DNA of 64,000 nucleotides from Hydrogenophaga sp. (GCF_019635465.1 NZ_JAHBZK010000014.1:1-64000); one strand, 5' to 3'. Positions 30,349 to 43,767 are shown, numbered from the stretch's first letter. Numbers and translations are program-made. Notes: a model not told the origin generated them from the letters alone.

Positions 30349-30672
30349 TCAGCCTGGCAGGTCGGATGCCTGCTGCTGTTGCATGGCCTTGGTGCGTTCG
30401 TCCACCTGCTCGCGCAGCGCTTTGCCGGGCTTGAAGTGCGGCACGCGTTTCTCGGGAATCATGACGCTCTCGCCCGAACGCGGGTTGCGCCCGATGCGGG
30501 GAGAGCGGCGGTTCACCGAGAAGCTGCCGAAGCCCCGGATTTCAATCCGGTGCCCTTTGACCAGGGCATCGCCCATCGCGTCGAGGATGGCCTTGACGGC
30601 AAACTCCGCGTCGCGGTGGGTGAGCTGGCCAAACCGTGCGGCCAGGGCTTCGACGAGATCGCTTCGGGTCAT
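30349..30672 (-). CDS. ihfB: Integration host factor subunit beta
   Basis: A 107-residue HU/IHF-family DNA-bending protein. It starts [20 protein letters not shown]. The DNA-intercalating arm reads [27 protein letters not shown], and the C-terminal [13 protein letters not shown] is typical. The MTRSDL start, the beta-specific arm and its place after rpsA identify IHF-beta. The last 15 residues are a Gln-rich extension. No Shine-Dalgarno sequence precedes the ATG; heptamer repeats begin six bases upstream. Confidence 0.95.
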   Translation of the reverse strand: MTRSDLVEALAARFGQLTHRDAEFAVKAILDAMGDALVKGHRIEIRGFGSFSVNRRSPRIGRNPRSGESVMIPEKRVPHFKPGKALREQVDERTKAMQQQQASDLPG

Positions 30673-30677
30673 GAAAG

Positions 30678-30761
30678 GTTGTGCGTTGTGCGTTTGGCGT
30701 TCAGCGAGGAGCGGGCGCGCAGGTATCCCCCACGCTCAACGCCCCACGCCGAACGCTCAAC
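30678..30761. repeat. Inverted pair of GTTNNGC heptamer arrays between rpsA and ihfB
   Basis: Four heptamers run forward at 30678-30705 (GTTGTGC twice, GTTTGGC, GTTCAGC) and four run in reverse at 30734-30761 (GCTCAAC, GCCCCAC, GCCGAAC, GCTCAAC). The two arms can pair imperfectly around a 28-base loop. The element fills nearly all of the 94 bases between the rpsA stop and the ihfB start. It could set relative expression of the two genes or shape the ihfB leader. Confidence 0.8.
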
Positions 30762-30766
30762 GTCTA

Positions 30767-32449
30767 TCAGCGTCCGTTGTTGTTGTCGAGCTTGGCGCGC
30801 AGCAGGGCGCCCAGGCTGGTGGTGCCGGCATTGCCCGCGTTCTGGCTCAGGCTGGCCATGGCTTCCTGCTGGTCGGCAGCGTCCTTGGCCTTGATCGAGA
30901 GCTGGATGTTGCGGGTCTTGCGGTCCACGTTGACAACCACGGCGTTGACCTCGTCGCCTTCTTTCAGCACGTTGCGCGCGTCTTCGACGCGGTCGCGGCT
31001 GATTTCGGAGGCGCGCAGGTAGCCGATCACGTCTTCACCCAGGTCGATCTCGGCGCCCTTGGCGTCCACGGTCTTGACCTTGCCGGTCACGATGGAGCCC
31101 TTGTCGTTGACCGACACGAAGGTGGTGAACGGGTCGCCATCGAGCTGCTTGATGCCCAGGCTGATGCGCTCGCGCTCCACGTCGATGGCCAGCACGACGG
31201 CGTCGACTTCCTGGCCCTTCTTGTAGTTGCGCACGGCTTGTTCGCCGGGCTCGTTCCAGGACAGGTCGGACAGGTGCACCAGACCGTCGATGCCGGCGGC
31301 CAGACCCACGAAGACGCCGAAGTCGGTGATCGACTTGATCGGGCCCTTGACGCGGTCGCCACGCTTGGTAGCTTCAGCGAACTCGTGCCAGGGGTTGGCC
31401 TTGCACTGCTTCATGCCCAGCGAGATACGGCGCTTGTCTTCGTCGATGTCGAGCACCATGACTTCGACTTCGTCGCCCAGCGACACCAGCTTGGACGGGG
31501 CCACGTTCTTGTTGGTCCAGTCCATTTCGGAGACGTGCACCAGGCCTTCGATGCCGGGCTCGAGTTCCACGAACGCGCCGTAGTCGGCGATGTTGGTGAC
31601 CTTGCCGAACATGCGGGTGCCTTGCGGGTAGCGGCGGCTCACGCCCAGCCACGGATCGTCGCCCATCTGCTTCAGACCCAGCGACACGCGTTGCTTCTCG
31701 GTGTCGAACTTGAGGATCTTGGCGGTGATTTCCTGGCCGGCCTGCACCACTTCGCTCGGGTGGCGCACGCGGCGCCATGCCATGTCGGTGATGTGCAGCA
31801 GACCGTCAATGCCGCCGAGGTCGACGAACGCACCGTATTCGGTGATGTTCTTGACCACGCCGTTGACGATGGCGCCTTCTTTCAGCGTTTCCATCAGCTT
31901 GGCGCGCTCTTCGCCCATGGAGGCTTCCACCACGGCGCGGCGGCTCAGCACCACGTTGTTGCGCTTGCGGTCGAGCTTGATGACCTTGAATTCCAGGGTC
32001 TTGTTCTCGTAGGGGGTGAGGTCCTTGGTGGGACGGCTGTCCACCAGCGAGCCCGGCAGGAACGCGCTGATGCCGTTGACCATGACCTTGAGGCCGCCTT
32101 TGACCTTGCTGGTGGTGGTGCCGGTCACGAATTCGCCCGATTCCAGGGCTTTCTCGAGGGCCATCCACGAGGCCAGGCGCTTGGCCTTGTCGCGCGAGAG
32201 CAGGGTGTCGCCGAAGCCGTTTTCGACGGAGTCGATGGCCACGGAGACGAAGTCACCGACCTGCACTTCGAGTTCGCCCTGGTCGTTCTTGAATTCGGCC
32301 AGCGGCACATAGGCTTCCGACTTCAGACCGGCGTTGACCACCACGTGGTTGTGTTCGATGCGAACGACCTCGGCGGTGATGACCTCGCCAGCACGCATTT
32401 CAGCGCGCTTGAGGGACTCTTCGAAGAGGGCGGCAAAAGATTCAGACAT
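30767..32449 (-). CDS. rpsA: 30S ribosomal protein S1
   Basis: A 560-residue protein with six S1 RNA-binding domains, which brings mRNAs to the 30S subunit. Domain starts can be seen at [18 protein letters not shown] near 19, [20 protein letters not shown] near 111, [20 protein letters not shown] near 194, [20 protein letters not shown] near 280, [20 protein letters not shown] near 367 and [20 protein letters not shown] near 453. AGGAA precedes the ATG. The 175 bases upstream to aroA/cmk hold its leader. It sits between cmk and ihfB, as in many proteobacteria. Confidence 0.97.
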   Translation of the reverse strand: MSESFAALFEESLKRAEMRAGEVITAEVVRIEHNHVVVNAGLKSEAYVPLAEFKNDQGELEVQVGDFVSVAIDSVENGFGDTLLSRDKAKRLASWMALEKALESGEFVTGTTTSKVKGGLKVMVNGISAFLPGSLVDSRPTKDLTPYENKTLEFKVIKLDRKRNNVVLSRRAVVEASMGEERAKLMETLKEGAIVNGVVKNITEYGAFVDLGGIDGLLHITDMAWRRVRHPSEVVQAGQEITAKILKFDTEKQRVSLGLKQMGDDPWLGVSRRYPQGTRMFGKVTNIADYGAFVELEPGIEGLVHVSEMDWTNKNVAPSKLVSLGDEVEVMVLDIDEDKRRISLGMKQCKANPWHEFAEATKRGDRVKGPIKSITDFGVFVGLAAGIDGLVHLSDLSWNEPGEQAVRNYKKGQEVDAVVLAIDVERERISLGIKQLDGDPFTTFVSVNDKGSIVTGKVKTVDAKGAEIDLGEDVIGYLRASEISRDRVEDARNVLKEGDEVNAVVVNVDRKTRNIQLSIKAKDAADQQEAMASLSQNAGNAGTTSLGALLRAKLDNNNGR

Positions 32450-32624
32450 TGGGTTTCCTGAGAACCGCCTGACGTCGGCGCGGTACGCCCCAATGGGCAG
32501 CGCGGGTTCGACGGGTGGGCGGCGTTGCTTGTGCCGTGCGAAACACGGCGGGTTGAGTGAAAGAACCCTAAGACCTGCGGACGGGGAACATCCGGCGGGG
32601 CCGTCGGGGCCTGGATCGGCCTTC

Positions 32625-34667
32625 TCAGCGTGCTGGGAAAGCTTGCTTGCTGTGCCACCAGGTCAACACCTGCCGCACCGATTGCTCGATGGTCAGCTCG
32701 GAGTTGTCCAGCAGCACCGCGTCTTCGGCTGGCTTGAGGGGCGCGTGCTTGCGATTCATGTCGCGGGCGTCGCGCGCCTTCAGGTCATCCAGAAGGTCGG
32801 CGAGTATAGCGGGTATTCCCTTTGAAATCAATTGCTTATGGCGACGCGAGGCGCGCTGTTCGGCGCTGGCGGTGAGGTAGACCTTGAGCGGGGCCCCGGG
32901 GAAGATGACGGTGCCCATGTCGCGGCCGTCGGCCACCAGGCCAGGCAGGTGCCGAAACCCGAGCTGTAGATCGAGCAGCGCCGCACGCACCTGGGGCACG
33001 GCGGAGACGCGCGAGGCGGCCATGCCTGCGGACTCGGTGCGCAGCACTTCGGTGACGTCTTCGCCGTCCAGCCAGGTCTTGCCTGGGGTGAAGCGAACGT
33101 CGAGCGAGGAGGCCAGCTTGCCCATGCGATCGGCGTGCTCGGGTTCGCGCAGGTCGGCTTCGGTGGTGGACAGGCCTTCGCGCTCGGCGGCCAGCCCGAC
33201 CAGTCGGTACAGCGCGCCGGAGTCGAGCAGGTGATAGCCCAGCTGCGAGGCCAGTTCGGCCGCCAGCGTGCCCTTGCCGGACGCCGTCGGCCCGTCGATG
33301 CAGATGACCGGGATCGATTCGGCACGGGTGCGGCAGACGCTGAACAGGGCTTCGAAGTAGTCGGGAAAGGTCTTGCCGACGCACTTCGGGTCGTCGATGC
33401 GCACCGGCAGGCCAGCCGGGTTGAAAGCGGCCAGCGAGAAGCACATGGCCACGCGGTGGTCGTCGTATGTGTGGATGTTGGCCTTGCGCCAGACCGTCGG
33501 CGGTGTGATGCGGATGAAGTCGTCGCCGGCTTCGACGGTGGCACCCAGTTCGCGGCATTCGGTGACCATGGCCGCAATGCGGTCGGTTTCCTTGACCCGC
33601 CAGCTGGCGATGTTGCGTAGCGTGGAGGGGCCGTCTGCAAACAAGGCCATGACGGCCAGCGTCATGGCCGCGTCCGGAATGTGGTTGCAGTCGAGGTCGA
33701 TGGCCTTGAGCGGCCACGCGCCGCGCCGAACCCGCAGACTGTTGGCCTCGCCCTGAACATTGGCGCCCATGAGGCGCGCCGCGTCCACAAATCGGATGTC
33801 GCCCTGAATGGACGACAAGCCCACGCCTTCAATGACGACGCCGTCGGTGCCCGGCGTCGGGGCCGCGATGGCACCGAGTGCAATGAAGTAACTGGCCGAC
33901 GACGCATCGGCCTCCACGGCGATGTGCCCGGGTGAGGTGTAGCGACTGCCTCGGGGAATGACGAATCGTTGCCAGCCCTTGCGCTGCACCTGCACGCCAA
34001 AGCGTTGCAGCAGGTTGAGGGTGATTTCGATGTAGGGCTTGGAGATGAGTTCGGTGACCACTTCGATCACCACGTCCTGCGAGTGCGCGGCCAGGGGCAG
34101 CGCCATCAGCAAGGCGGTGAGGAACTGGCTGGACACATCGCCCCGCACCTGGATGGGCGCGTCAAGCTGCAGTGAATGCGCTGCACCGTCACCCAGTTGC
34201 AGCGGCGGGTAGCCTTCGTTGCCCAGGCATTTCACTGGGCAGCCCAGTTGGCGCAGTGCATCCACCAGATCGCCAATGGGGCGTTCGTGCATGCGCGCGA
34301 TCCCGCTGAGCTCGAAGCGGGCACCTTCGGCGGTGGCCATCAGCGCAAGAGCGGCCGTCAGCGGACGCATGGCCGTGCCGGCGTTGCCCAGGAACAGACG
34401 GGCATCGCGAACGGGGAGCCGGCCGCCGAGGCCGCGCACGCGCACCGAGGACTCGCCGGTGGACTCCACGCCGCAGCCCAGTGCGCGCAGGGCGTCCAGC
34501 ATCACGCGGGTGTCGTCGGAGTCGAGCAGGTCATCGACCTGGGTGGGGCCGTCGCTCAACGCGGCCAGCAGGAGCACCCGGTTGGAGATGCTCTTCGAGC
34601 CGGGGAGTCGCACCCGCCCACCGGCAGTGGCAAGGTGGGGTAGGTCCAGGCTGGGTATTGAGAACAT
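32625..34667 (-). CDS. aroA: Bifunctional EPSP synthase–cytidylate kinase (AroA–Cmk fusion)
   Basis: A single 680-residue reading frame joins two enzymes that are separate genes in E. coli. Residues 1 to about 445 are 3-phosphoshikimate 1-carboxyvinyltransferase: [20 protein letters not shown] near 22, [19 protein letters not shown] near 91 and the [12 protein letters not shown] motif near 358. Residues from about 452 are cytidylate kinase, with the P-loop [17 protein letters not shown] and the family [15 protein letters not shown]. No stop or frameshift lies between them. The join couples aromatic synthesis to CMP/dCMP phosphorylation only by expression, as far as is known. Similar fusions are annotated in Comamonadaceae. 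Confidence 0.95.
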   Translation of the reverse strand: MFSIPSLDLPHLATAGGRVRLPGSKSISNRVLLLAALSDGPTQVDDLLDSDDTRVMLDALRALGCGVESTGESSVRVRGLGGRLPVRDARLFLGNAGTAMRPLTAALALMATAEGARFELSGIARMHERPIGDLVDALRQLGCPVKCLGNEGYPPLQLGDGAAHSLQLDAPIQVRGDVSSQFLTALLMALPLAAHSQDVVIEVVTELISKPYIEITLNLLQRFGVQVQRKGWQRFVIPRGSRYTSPGHIAVEADASSASYFIALGAIAAPTPGTDGVVIEGVGLSSIQGDIRFVDAARLMGANVQGEANSLRVRRGAWPLKAIDLDCNHIPDAAMTLAVMALFADGPSTLRNIASWRVKETDRIAAMVTECRELGATVEAGDDFIRITPPTVWRKANIHTYDDHRVAMCFSLAAFNPAGLPVRIDDPKCVGKTFPDYFEALFSVCRTRAESIPVICIDGPTASGKGTLAAELASQLGYHLLDSGALYRLVGLAAEREGLSTTEADLREPEHADRMGKLASSLDVRFTPGKTWLDGEDVTEVLRTESAGMAASRVSAVPQVRAALLDLQLGFRHLPGLVADGRDMGTVIFPGAPLKVYLTASAEQRASRRHKQLISKGIPAILADLLDDLKARDARDMNRKHAPLKPAEDAVLLDNSELTIEQSVRQVLTWWHSKQAFPAR

Positions 34668-34686
34668 GCGTGGCGACCCGACCCGC

Positions 34687-35565
34687 TCAGCCTTGCGGCT
34701 TGATGGCCGTCATGCGCCAGTTCGCCCGCGCCTCGCTCGCCTTGTCGATAAGCGCTTCAAGTGCGTCCGCGTCGCCGTTCTTGATCGTGGCCTCGAACTG
34801 CTGCATGGCGCGCAGAAAGTGGCGCGACTGAGCGATGAGCTCTTCGCGGTTGGACAGCAGGATGTCGCGCCAGATCGCCGCGTCGCTGGCTGCGATGCGG
34901 GTGAAATCGCGAAAGCCCGGACCCGCCAGGGAAAGGTAGTCAGCCCCTTCCGGCTGGTTCTGAATGGCGGTCATCAATGCAAAGGCCATGAGGTGTGGCA
35001 GATGGCTGATCGCCGCATAGGCGGCGTCGTGACCTTCGGGCGTCATGCGCTTGACCTGGCAGCCCAGCGCACGCCAGACCTTCTCGGCCTTGTCCACGTG
35101 GCCAGGCGAGGTGCGTTCGATGGGGGTCAGGATGACCTGGCGACCGGTGTAGAGATCCACGTCGGCGTTGTCCACGCCGGCGAGTTCCTTGCCTGCAATG
35201 GGGTGCGCCGGTACGAAGACGCCGACCTGTTCGCGCAGCACGCGGCGAGCGGCGTCAATGACCTCACGCTTGGTGGACCCGACGTCCATGATCAGCACGT
35301 CGTTGCGCACGAGGTGGCGAATGGCCTTGAAGGTGGCTTCGGTGGCCGCTACCGGCACGGCCAGCAGCACCAGGTCGGCGCCGGACACCGCCAGCAAGGC
35401 ACTCGGGGCCTCGACATCAATGACCCCCATCTGCCGCGCGCGCTCCGTGGTGGAAGGTGACTTGCTGTAGCCAACCACGCGCTTGACCAGGCCAGCGCGC
35501 TTGAGCGCCAGCGCAAACGAGCCGCCCATGAGGCCGCAGCCGATCAGTCCCAACTGTTCAAACAT
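34687..35565 (-). CDS. tyrA: Prephenate dehydrogenase
   Basis: A 292-residue NAD-dependent enzyme that converts prephenate to 4-hydroxyphenylpyruvate in tyrosine synthesis. The Rossmann motif [16 protein letters not shown] is near residue 6, and the catalytic-region motifs [14 protein letters not shown] and [16 protein letters not shown] follow. [14 protein letters not shown] is the typical helical-domain segment. No chorismate mutase or ACT domain is fused. Its start overlaps the pheA stop; two adjacent ATGs (35568 and 35565) are possible. Confidence 0.95.
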   Translation of the reverse strand: MFEQLGLIGCGLMGGSFALALKRAGLVKRVVGYSKSPSTTERARQMGVIDVEAPSALLAVSGADLVLLAVPVAATEATFKAIRHLVRNDVLIMDVGSTKREVIDAARRVLREQVGVFVPAHPIAGKELAGVDNADVDLYTGRQVILTPIERTSPGHVDKAEKVWRALGCQVKRMTPEGHDAAYAAISHLPHLMAFALMTAIQNQPEGADYLSLAGPGFRDFTRIAASDAAIWRDILLSNREELIAQSRHFLRAMQQFEATIKNGDADALEALIDKASEARANWRMTAIKPQG

Positions 35566-36665
35566 CATTCGGTTACCGGGTAGGCACCCAGCACCTTGTA
35601 GAAGGCGCAAAGGCTTTGGAGTTCTTCAAGGGCGGCGGCCACGTTCGCTTGTGACGGGTGGCCGGCGAGGTCGATGTAGAAGTAGTACTCCCACTGCCCT
35701 GACTTTGCCGGGCGACTTTCGAAGCGGGTCATTGACACACCATGGCGCTTGAGCGGTACCAGCAAGTCGTGTACCGCCCCTGGGCGGTTGGGCACTGACA
35801 CCACCAGGCTGGTGCAATCGCGCCCGCTGGCCGGCGGTGTGGCCAGCGTCTGGGGCAGGCAGATGATGGCAAAGCGCGTGCGGTTGTAGGCCTCGTCCTG
35901 TACGGCGTGGGCCACGATGTGCAGCCCGAACTGGGCCGCTGCGCGTTCACTGGCCAGGGCCGCAAATCGCGGATCCTCTGCGGCCAAGCGTGCACCTTCG
36001 GCGTTGCTGCCCACCGCGCGGCGCTCGGCGTGTGGCAAATGCTGCGACAGCCAGCCCTGGCACTGTGCGAGGGCCTGGGGGTGGGCCATGACCACCTCTA
36101 TCCCGTCGAGGCCGACCTGGCGGCGCAGCAGGTTGTGCCGCACCAGCAGACTGACTTCGCCAACCACGTGCACCGGCGAGCGCAGGAACAAGTCAAGCGA
36201 GCGCGCGACCACGCCTTCGGTCGAGTTCTCGACACCGACCACGCCGAACTGCGCCGTGCCGGCCGCAGTGGCGTGGAACACCTCGTCAAAGCTGGCGCAA
36301 TACACAAGGTTGGCCGCGCTGCCGAAGAACTCGATGGCGGCCTGTTCGCAGAACGTGCCTTGCGGTCCGAGCACGGCCACCCGCTGGGGCGTCTCCAGCG
36401 CCAGGCAAGCAGACATGATTTCGCGCCAGATGGACGCCACATGCTGATTGAGCAATGGGCCTTCATTGGCGTGCTGGATCTTGTCGATGACCTGGGCCAC
36501 GCGATCCGGGCGGAAAAATGGCGTGCCTTCTTGGCGTTTGAGCTCGCCAACCTGCTCGGCCACGCGGGCGCGCTGGTTCAGCAAGCTGAGCAACTGGCGA
36601 TCGAGCGAGTCGATCTGCACGCGCAATTCGCCCAGGGCATCGGATTGTTGTGGCTGTGCGGCCAT
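35565..36665 (-). CDS. pheA: Chorismate mutase–prephenate dehydratase (P-protein)
   Basis: A 366-residue bifunctional enzyme of phenylalanine synthesis. The AroQ-type chorismate mutase (about 8-95) includes LRVQIDSLDRQLLSLLNQRA. The prephenate dehydratase domain (about 98-275) starts VAVLGPQGTFCEQAAIEFFG and holds GVVGVENSTEGVVARSLDLF. The ACT regulatory domain (about 285-366) has the ESRP motif in MTRFESRPAKSGQWEYYFYI, which confers phenylalanine feedback in relatives. It follows serC by three bases and overlaps tyrA. Confidence 0.96.
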   Translation of the reverse strand: MAAQPQQSDALGELRVQIDSLDRQLLSLLNQRARVAEQVGELKRQEGTPFFRPDRVAQVIDKIQHANEGPLLNQHVASIWREIMSACLALETPQRVAVLGPQGTFCEQAAIEFFGSAANLVYCASFDEVFHATAAGTAQFGVVGVENSTEGVVARSLDLFLRSPVHVVGEVSLLVRHNLLRRQVGLDGIEVVMAHPQALAQCQGWLSQHLPHAERRAVGSNAEGARLAAEDPRFAALASERAAAQFGLHIVAHAVQDEAYNRTRFAIICLPQTLATPPASGRDCTSLVVSVPNRPGAVHDLLVPLKRHGVSMTRFESRPAKSGQWEYYFYIDLAGHPSQANVAAALEELQSLCAFYKVLGAYPVTE

Positions 36666-36668
36666 GGG

Positions 36669-37759
36669 TCAGGCCATCTCTTTCTCGAAGTCGCGCATGA
36701 AGTCGACCAGGGCTTGCACGCCCTCGATGGGCATGGCGTTGTAGATGCTGGCGCGCATGCCACCCACCGATTTGTGCCCCTTGAGCTGCAGCAGGCCGCG
36801 CGCATGTGCGCCGGCCAGAAAGGCCTCATTGCGCCGCTCGTCCTTGAGAAAGAACGGAACGTTCATGCGTGAGCGGCAATCGATGGCCACGCGGTTTTCA
36901 TAAAAGTCAGAGCCGTCGATGAAGCCGTACAGCAGCTTGGCCTTGGCGATATTGCGCTGCTCCATGGCCGCCACGCCACCCTGGCGCTTGAGCCACTGAA
37001 AGGTGAGGCCAGCCATGTAGATCGCGTAGGTGGGCGGCGTGTTGAACATCGACTGGTTGTCGGCGACGGTCTCGTAGTCGAAGGCCGACGGGCAAACGGG
37101 CAGGGCATGTCCAATGAGGTCTTCGCGAACGACAACCAGCGTCAGCCCGGCTGGCCCAAGATTCTTTTGCGCACCGCCGAAAGCCAGGCCGACACGCGAC
37201 CAGTCCACCGGGCGCGAGGCCACGTGCGAAGAGAAGTCGATCACCAACGGTGCGTCGCTGCCCAGCGACTTGAGGTCGGGCAACTCATGGCACTCGACGC
37301 CATGAATGGTCTCGTTGCTGCACAGGTGCACGTACTGCGCGTCGGCACTCAGTTGCCAGCTCGTGGGCGGAGGAAGCGTGGTGTGTTGGGTGTCTGCGTT
37401 GGAGGCCGCCACACGCGCCGTGGCGTAGCGGGCCGCCTCCTTGAGCGACTTCTGGCTCCAGCTGCCCGTGACCACGAAGTCGATGGCACCACCCTTTGAG
37501 AGGTTCAGCGGGACGATGGCGTTCTCGGCCAGGCCACCACCTTGCATGAACAGCACCTTGAAGTGCGCCGGCACCGCCAGGAGCTCTCGCAGATCGGCCT
37601 CGGCTGCGGCCAGAATTTCGCCGAATGCCTTGCCGCGATGGCTCATCTCCATCACGCTCATGCCCGTGCCGTGCCAGTCGAGCATCTCGGTCGCTGCGGT
37701 TTGCAAGACCTCAGCCGGCATGGCGGCCGGACCGGCCGAAAAGTTGAAGGGTCGCGCCA

Positions 37760-37760
<1 letters not shown>
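36669..37760 (-). CDS. serC: Phosphoserine aminotransferase
   Basis: A 363-residue PLP enzyme of serine and pyridoxal phosphate synthesis. It begins [20 protein letters not shown]. The cofactor lysine lies in [20 protein letters not shown] near 196, and the family segment [20 protein letters not shown] follows. The C-terminus [16 protein letters not shown] binds the substrate phosphate. ATG 37760 overlaps the gyrA stop as ATGA, so translation is probably coupled. A GTG one codon upstream is the alternative start. Confidence 0.96.
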
Positions 37761-40396
<2,636 letters not shown>

Positions 40397-40667
40397 GGGT
40401 GTTTGAGCTGGTGGACAGGGCCTGGAAGCAACCGGGCATTTTAGTTCGCGAGCCGCGGTGCTCTCCTGTGGGGGGGCTGTTGCGATGGGGCAACGGATGT
40501 CGCCTTGGTGGCGCAGGCAGCCAGCCGCGCCAAACCGGTCCCACGACCGTCATCATGCTTGTGGCACAATGTTTTCAGCGTTTTGGGTCGATTGGCCTCC
40601 CGAACGTTTTCTGTCGTACCGTTATTTGTGTCACGCAGGTCGTCTGCGGCTTACCAAGAGGAAAACC

Positions 40668-41327
40668 ATGAAAAAACTCAACCGAGTGGCAATGCTGTTT
40701 GCAACCGCCGCCATGGCAACGGCTGCAGGTGCTCAGAGCATCGACAACTGGCGTAACGGGACCAGCGAGCTGGTGTGGAAGAACGGCACGAATGAACTGT
40801 GCTGGCGCGATGCCACTTGGACGCCTGCCACTGCTGCTCAAGGTTGCGACGGCGCGATTGTTCCCAAAGCCGCCATGCCCGCTCCGGCCCCGGCTCCCGC
40901 ACCTGCCCCGGCGGCAGCTGCTCCCGCACCGGCGCCGGCTCCCGCTCCGCGCCCGGCACCTGCGCCGGCCGCCACCAAGGTCACCTACGCAGCCGACGCA
41001 TTCTTTGATTTTGACAAGGCCGTTCTCAAGCCCGAAGGCCGCGCCAAGCTGGACGATCTGGCTGGCAAGGTGCAAGGCATCAACCTGGAAGTCGTGATCG
41101 CCGTGGGTCACACCGACGCCACCGGTGCCGCTGCTTACAACCAGGCACTGTCTGTCAAGCGCGCCGAGGCCGTGAAGGCGTATCTGGTGAGCAAAGGTAT
41201 CGAAAGCAACCGTATCTACACCGAAGGCAAAGGCCTGACCCAACCGGTCGCTGACAACGCCACCCGCGAAGGTCGCGCCAAGAACCGTCGCGTGGAAGTC
41301 GAAGTTGTGGGCACCCGCAAGAACTGA
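40668..41327 (+). CDS. ompA: OmpA family outer-membrane protein
   Basis: A 219-residue protein with a signal peptide ([20 protein letters not shown]) cut near residue 22. A short N-terminal part (about 23-66) contains two NGT-x-ELxW repeats and Cys45/Cys60, and lacks the eight-stranded barrel of E. coli OmpA. A proline-alanine linker (about 68-101) leads to the OmpA C-terminal peptidoglycan-binding domain, with [13 protein letters not shown] and [10 protein letters not shown]-like motifs (seen as [16 protein letters not shown]). An intrinsic terminator follows the stop. AGAGGAAAA lies upstream of the ATG. Confidence 0.92.
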   Translation: MKKLNRVAMLFATAAMATAAGAQSIDNWRNGTSELVWKNGTNELCWRDATWTPATAAQGCDGAIVPKAAMPAPAPAPAPAPAAAAPAPAPAPAPRPAPAPAATKVTYAADAFFDFDKAVLKPEGRAKLDDLAGKVQGINLEVVIAVGHTDATGAAAYNQALSVKRAEAVKAYLVSKGIESNRIYTEGKGLTQPVADNATREGRAKNRRVEVEVVGTRKN

Positions 41328-41344
41328 TTCGCCTCGCGATCAAG

Positions 41345-41371
41345 AAAAACCGCGCCATGGCGCGGTTTTTT
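41345..41371 (+). terminator. Intrinsic terminator after ompA
   Basis: A perfect 26-base palindrome, with stem core CCGCGCC/GGCGCGG around CCATGG and an A-tract before and T-tract after it (41345-41371). The A and T runs mean it can also act on transcripts from the other strand. It ends 24 bases before ubiG. Confidence 0.9.
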
Positions 41372-41394
41372 GTTGCCCTTTGCATAATTCGCTC

Positions 41395-42102
41395 ATGTCT
41401 GCTCAAAGCAATGCTGACCCGGCCGAACTGGCCAAGTTTTCGGACCTTGCCCATCGTTGGTGGGATCAGGACAGCGAGTTCAAGCCCTTGCACCGAATCA
41501 ATCCGCTGAGATTGGATTGGATTGATGGACTGGCTTCGGTCGCTGGCAAGAACGTACTGGACGTGGGGTGCGGTGGCGGCATCTTGTCGGACGCCATGGC
41601 AAGGCGCGGGGCCCAAGTCACTGGTATCGATCTGGCGTCCAAGGCACTAAAAGTCGCTCAGCTTCACGCGCTGGAGGCGTCTACACCCAATGTCAACTAC
41701 CGTGAGGTGAGTGCGGAGGAGCTTGCAGCCGAATTGCCGGGCTCTTTTGATGTAGTGACTTGTATGGAGATGTTGGAGCACGTGCCTCGCCCGGCGTCTG
41801 TCGTGAACGCGTGCAGTCGATTGGTAAAGCCAGGCGGCTGGGTGTTCTTTTCCACGATCAATCGCAACGCGAAGGCGTTCCTGTTTGCGATTCTTGGTGC
41901 CGAATACATGCTCCGGATGCTGCCGCGAGGCACGCATGAATATGCCAAGTTCATCCGCCCCAGCGAACTCGCAACCCATTGCCGCGCGGCAGACTTGGAG
42001 CTTATCCAGACCCGAGGCATGGAATACAACCCGCTGACACAGCACTATTGGCTCAGCAGTGACACCGCCGTCAATTACCTGTTCGCAACCCGGCGTTTGT
42101 GA
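41395..42102 (+). CDS. ubiG: Ubiquinone biosynthesis O-methyltransferase UbiG
   Basis: A 235-residue SAM-dependent methyltransferase that performs both O-methylations in ubiquinone synthesis. The SAM motif is [20 protein letters not shown] near 57, followed by [14 protein letters not shown]. Post-motif segments [20 protein letters not shown] and [20 protein letters not shown] are typical. It begins [20 protein letters not shown]. It lies just upstream of gph, a pairing common in proteobacteria. Confidence 0.95.
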   Translation: MSAQSNADPAELAKFSDLAHRWWDQDSEFKPLHRINPLRLDWIDGLASVAGKNVLDVGCGGGILSDAMARRGAQVTGIDLASKALKVAQLHALEASTPNVNYREVSAEELAAELPGSFDVVTCMEMLEHVPRPASVVNACSRLVKPGGWVFFSTINRNAKAFLFAILGAEYMLRMLPRGTHEYAKFIRPSELATHCRAADLELIQTRGMEYNPLTQHYWLSSDTAVNYLFATRRL

Positions 42103-42103
42103 C

Positions 42104-42781
42104 ATGGCCGAAGGGATGTGGCGCGATGTACGTGCTGTGCTTTTTGACCTGGACGGCACCTTGTTGGACAGCGCGCCCGACCTTGGGGCTGCGGCTCAGC
42201 ATTTGCGGGCTTCTCAGGGCCTGGCGCCTTTGCCGTTGATTCGGTATCGGGCGCACGCCGGCTCCGGCGCGCGTGGCATGTTGCGAGTGGCCTTTGGTAT
42301 CACCCCTGAGGCCGAGGGCTATGAGGCCTTGCGCCAGGCGTTTTTTGACGCCTACGAGGTGCGCATGCTCGATGCGACACGCCCGTTTGGCGGTGTTGAT
42401 GAATTGCTGGCACGTCTTGCTGAATCGGGTCGAGGTATGGGCGTGGTGACGAACAAGTCTGAGCGGTTCGCACTTCCCATTGCCCGTGCGTTGCCCGTGT
42501 TTGAAAGAATGCAGGCCTTCGTGTGCGGTGACACAACACCCCATGCAAAACCCCACCCTGCGCCTTTGTTGGAAGCGGCAAGGCGTATGGGGGTTGAGGC
42601 TCGAGACTGTGTGTACGTCGGAGACGATGAGCGCGACATTCAGGCGGGTCGGGCAGCGGGTATGCGCACAGTGGCAGCGCGATACGGCTACCTCGGGTCG
42701 GAGGCCAACGTCGCGTCGTGGAACGCCGACGCTGCCATTGACAGCCCGCTGCAGCTCTTGAAACTGTTCAATTTGCCCTAA
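42104..42781 (+). CDS. gph: Phosphoglycolate phosphatase, HAD family
   Basis: A 225-residue HAD hydrolase that removes phosphate from 2-phosphoglycolate. Motif I is FDLDGTLLDSAPDLGAA near residue 13, motif II VVTNKSERFALPI near 110, and motif III-IV KPHPAPLLEAARRMG with VYVGDDERDIQAGRAAGM near 170. The cap domain is the short helical type. ATG 42104 is two bases after the ubiG stop; an in-frame ATG at 42119 is possible. A paralogue with MupP function would look similar. Confidence 0.9.
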   Translation: MAEGMWRDVRAVLFDLDGTLLDSAPDLGAAAQHLRASQGLAPLPLIRYRAHAGSGARGMLRVAFGITPEAEGYEALRQAFFDAYEVRMLDATRPFGGVDELLARLAESGRGMGVVTNKSERFALPIARALPVFERMQAFVCGDTTPHAKPHPAPLLEAARRMGVEARDCVYVGDDERDIQAGRAAGMRTVAARYGYLGSEANVASWNADAAIDSPLQLLKLFNLP

Positions 42782-42795
42782 ACTCTCGCTCTCCT

Positions 42796-43172
42796 GGGGC
42801 TGCACCGGTTTCGACGTGGGTTCGGACACGCAGCAGGGCATGTCGAGGTTCTGTCACCTCGTAAAACCGCAGAAAAAAACTAACTGCAAACGACGAACGT
42901 TTCGCACTCGCCGCTTAAACACCGGTGAGCCTCGCAACAGCACGCCGATGGGCTGGGCAAGGGGGTCGCAAGACCTCCCGGCTGCGAGGGCATTCACATC
43001 GGCTGGTCTCGTGCCGGGCAGCTTGGCGCGAGGTGAGATTCAAGGCTGCTGGCTTGATGGATAGCGTGCCGCTGCGCGATCCAGAAGGCGAGATTCAAAT
43101 CAGACGGCTACACATGTAGAACTGCGCGAAGAAGGCTTGCGGACGGGGGTTCAATTCCCCCCAGCTCCACCA
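42796..43172 (+). ncRNA. ssrA: Transfer-messenger RNA (tmRNA)
   Basis: The 5' end GGGGCTGCACCGGTTTCGAC and the 3' end with GGGTTCAATTCCCCCC, AGCTCCA and CCA form the tRNA-like domain. The CCA is encoded (43170-43172). The tag frame starts at the resume codon GCA 42886 and reads ANDERFALAA then TAA at 42916-42918, a form known from Burkholderiales. The segment between holds pseudoknot-forming GC repeats. It rescues stalled ribosomes with SmpB. The stop codon of the convergent DUF2062 gene begins two bases after the 3' end. Confidence 0.97.
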
Positions 43173-43173
43173 C

Positions 43174-43767
43174 TCACTGCAAGGGTCTGTTGCCACGCAA
43201 GGCGCGTTGGCGCAGGCGGCGCTTGCGTTGCCACCTAGTGCGGGCCACCCAGGCTGCGCTGGCCAGCGCATAGGCGGCCAATCCACTGACGCAGGCAACG
43301 ACGGCCAACCCCAAGAACAAGGGTTTGCCAACTGCCCCAATGCGCTCCAGCCACAGCCTCAGCTGACCCGATGCGCCGCCCTGAGTTGGCAGGTTCTGTA
43401 CATGATCGAGCTCCCGGGCGGCGTCTTGATGTGAGACGGGCTCTTCACCTAGCAAGGCTTTACCCAGCCTGTAGGCGCCGTAGTAGACCGGGCCGAAGGT
43501 GACGGGGTTCGTTACCAGCGTGCTGCCAACCGCGACAGGCAGGTTGGCTCGAGCGATCACAGCCGCAGCGGCGGCAAACGGAATTTGCGCTACCGGAACA
43601 AGGAACCCGAAGAAGACGCCGATCCCCAGCCCCATGGCGATACCTCGCCGGCTGAAGTGCCACAGCCTTGGCTGGTGCAACAGGGGTCTCAGCCAACGCA
43701 GCCATCGGTTGGATCGGATCGTCTCGGGAGAAGGTAGCCAGGCCCGCAGGCGGTCTTTCATGCGCAT
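43174..43767 (-). CDS. DUF2062 domain membrane protein
   Basis: A 197-residue protein of the DUF2062 family. A basic N-terminus (WLRWLRPLLHQPRLWHFSRR) leads into three predicted helices, with the family segment GIAMGLGIGVFFGFLVPVAQIP near 42 and LVTNPVTFGPVYYGAYRLGK near 84. The C-terminus is very basic (TRWQRKRRLRQRALRGNRPL). Function is unknown. The start at 43767 faces the rsuA gene 82 bases away. Confidence 0.88.
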   Translation of the reverse strand: MRMKDRLRAWLPSPETIRSNRWLRWLRPLLHQPRLWHFSRRGIAMGLGIGVFFGFLVPVAQIPFAAAAAVIARANLPVAVGSTLVTNPVTFGPVYYGAYRLGKALLGEEPVSHQDAARELDHVQNLPTQGGASGQLRLWLERIGAVGKPLFLGLAVVACVSGLAAYALASAAWVARTRWQRKRRLRQRALRGNRPLQ

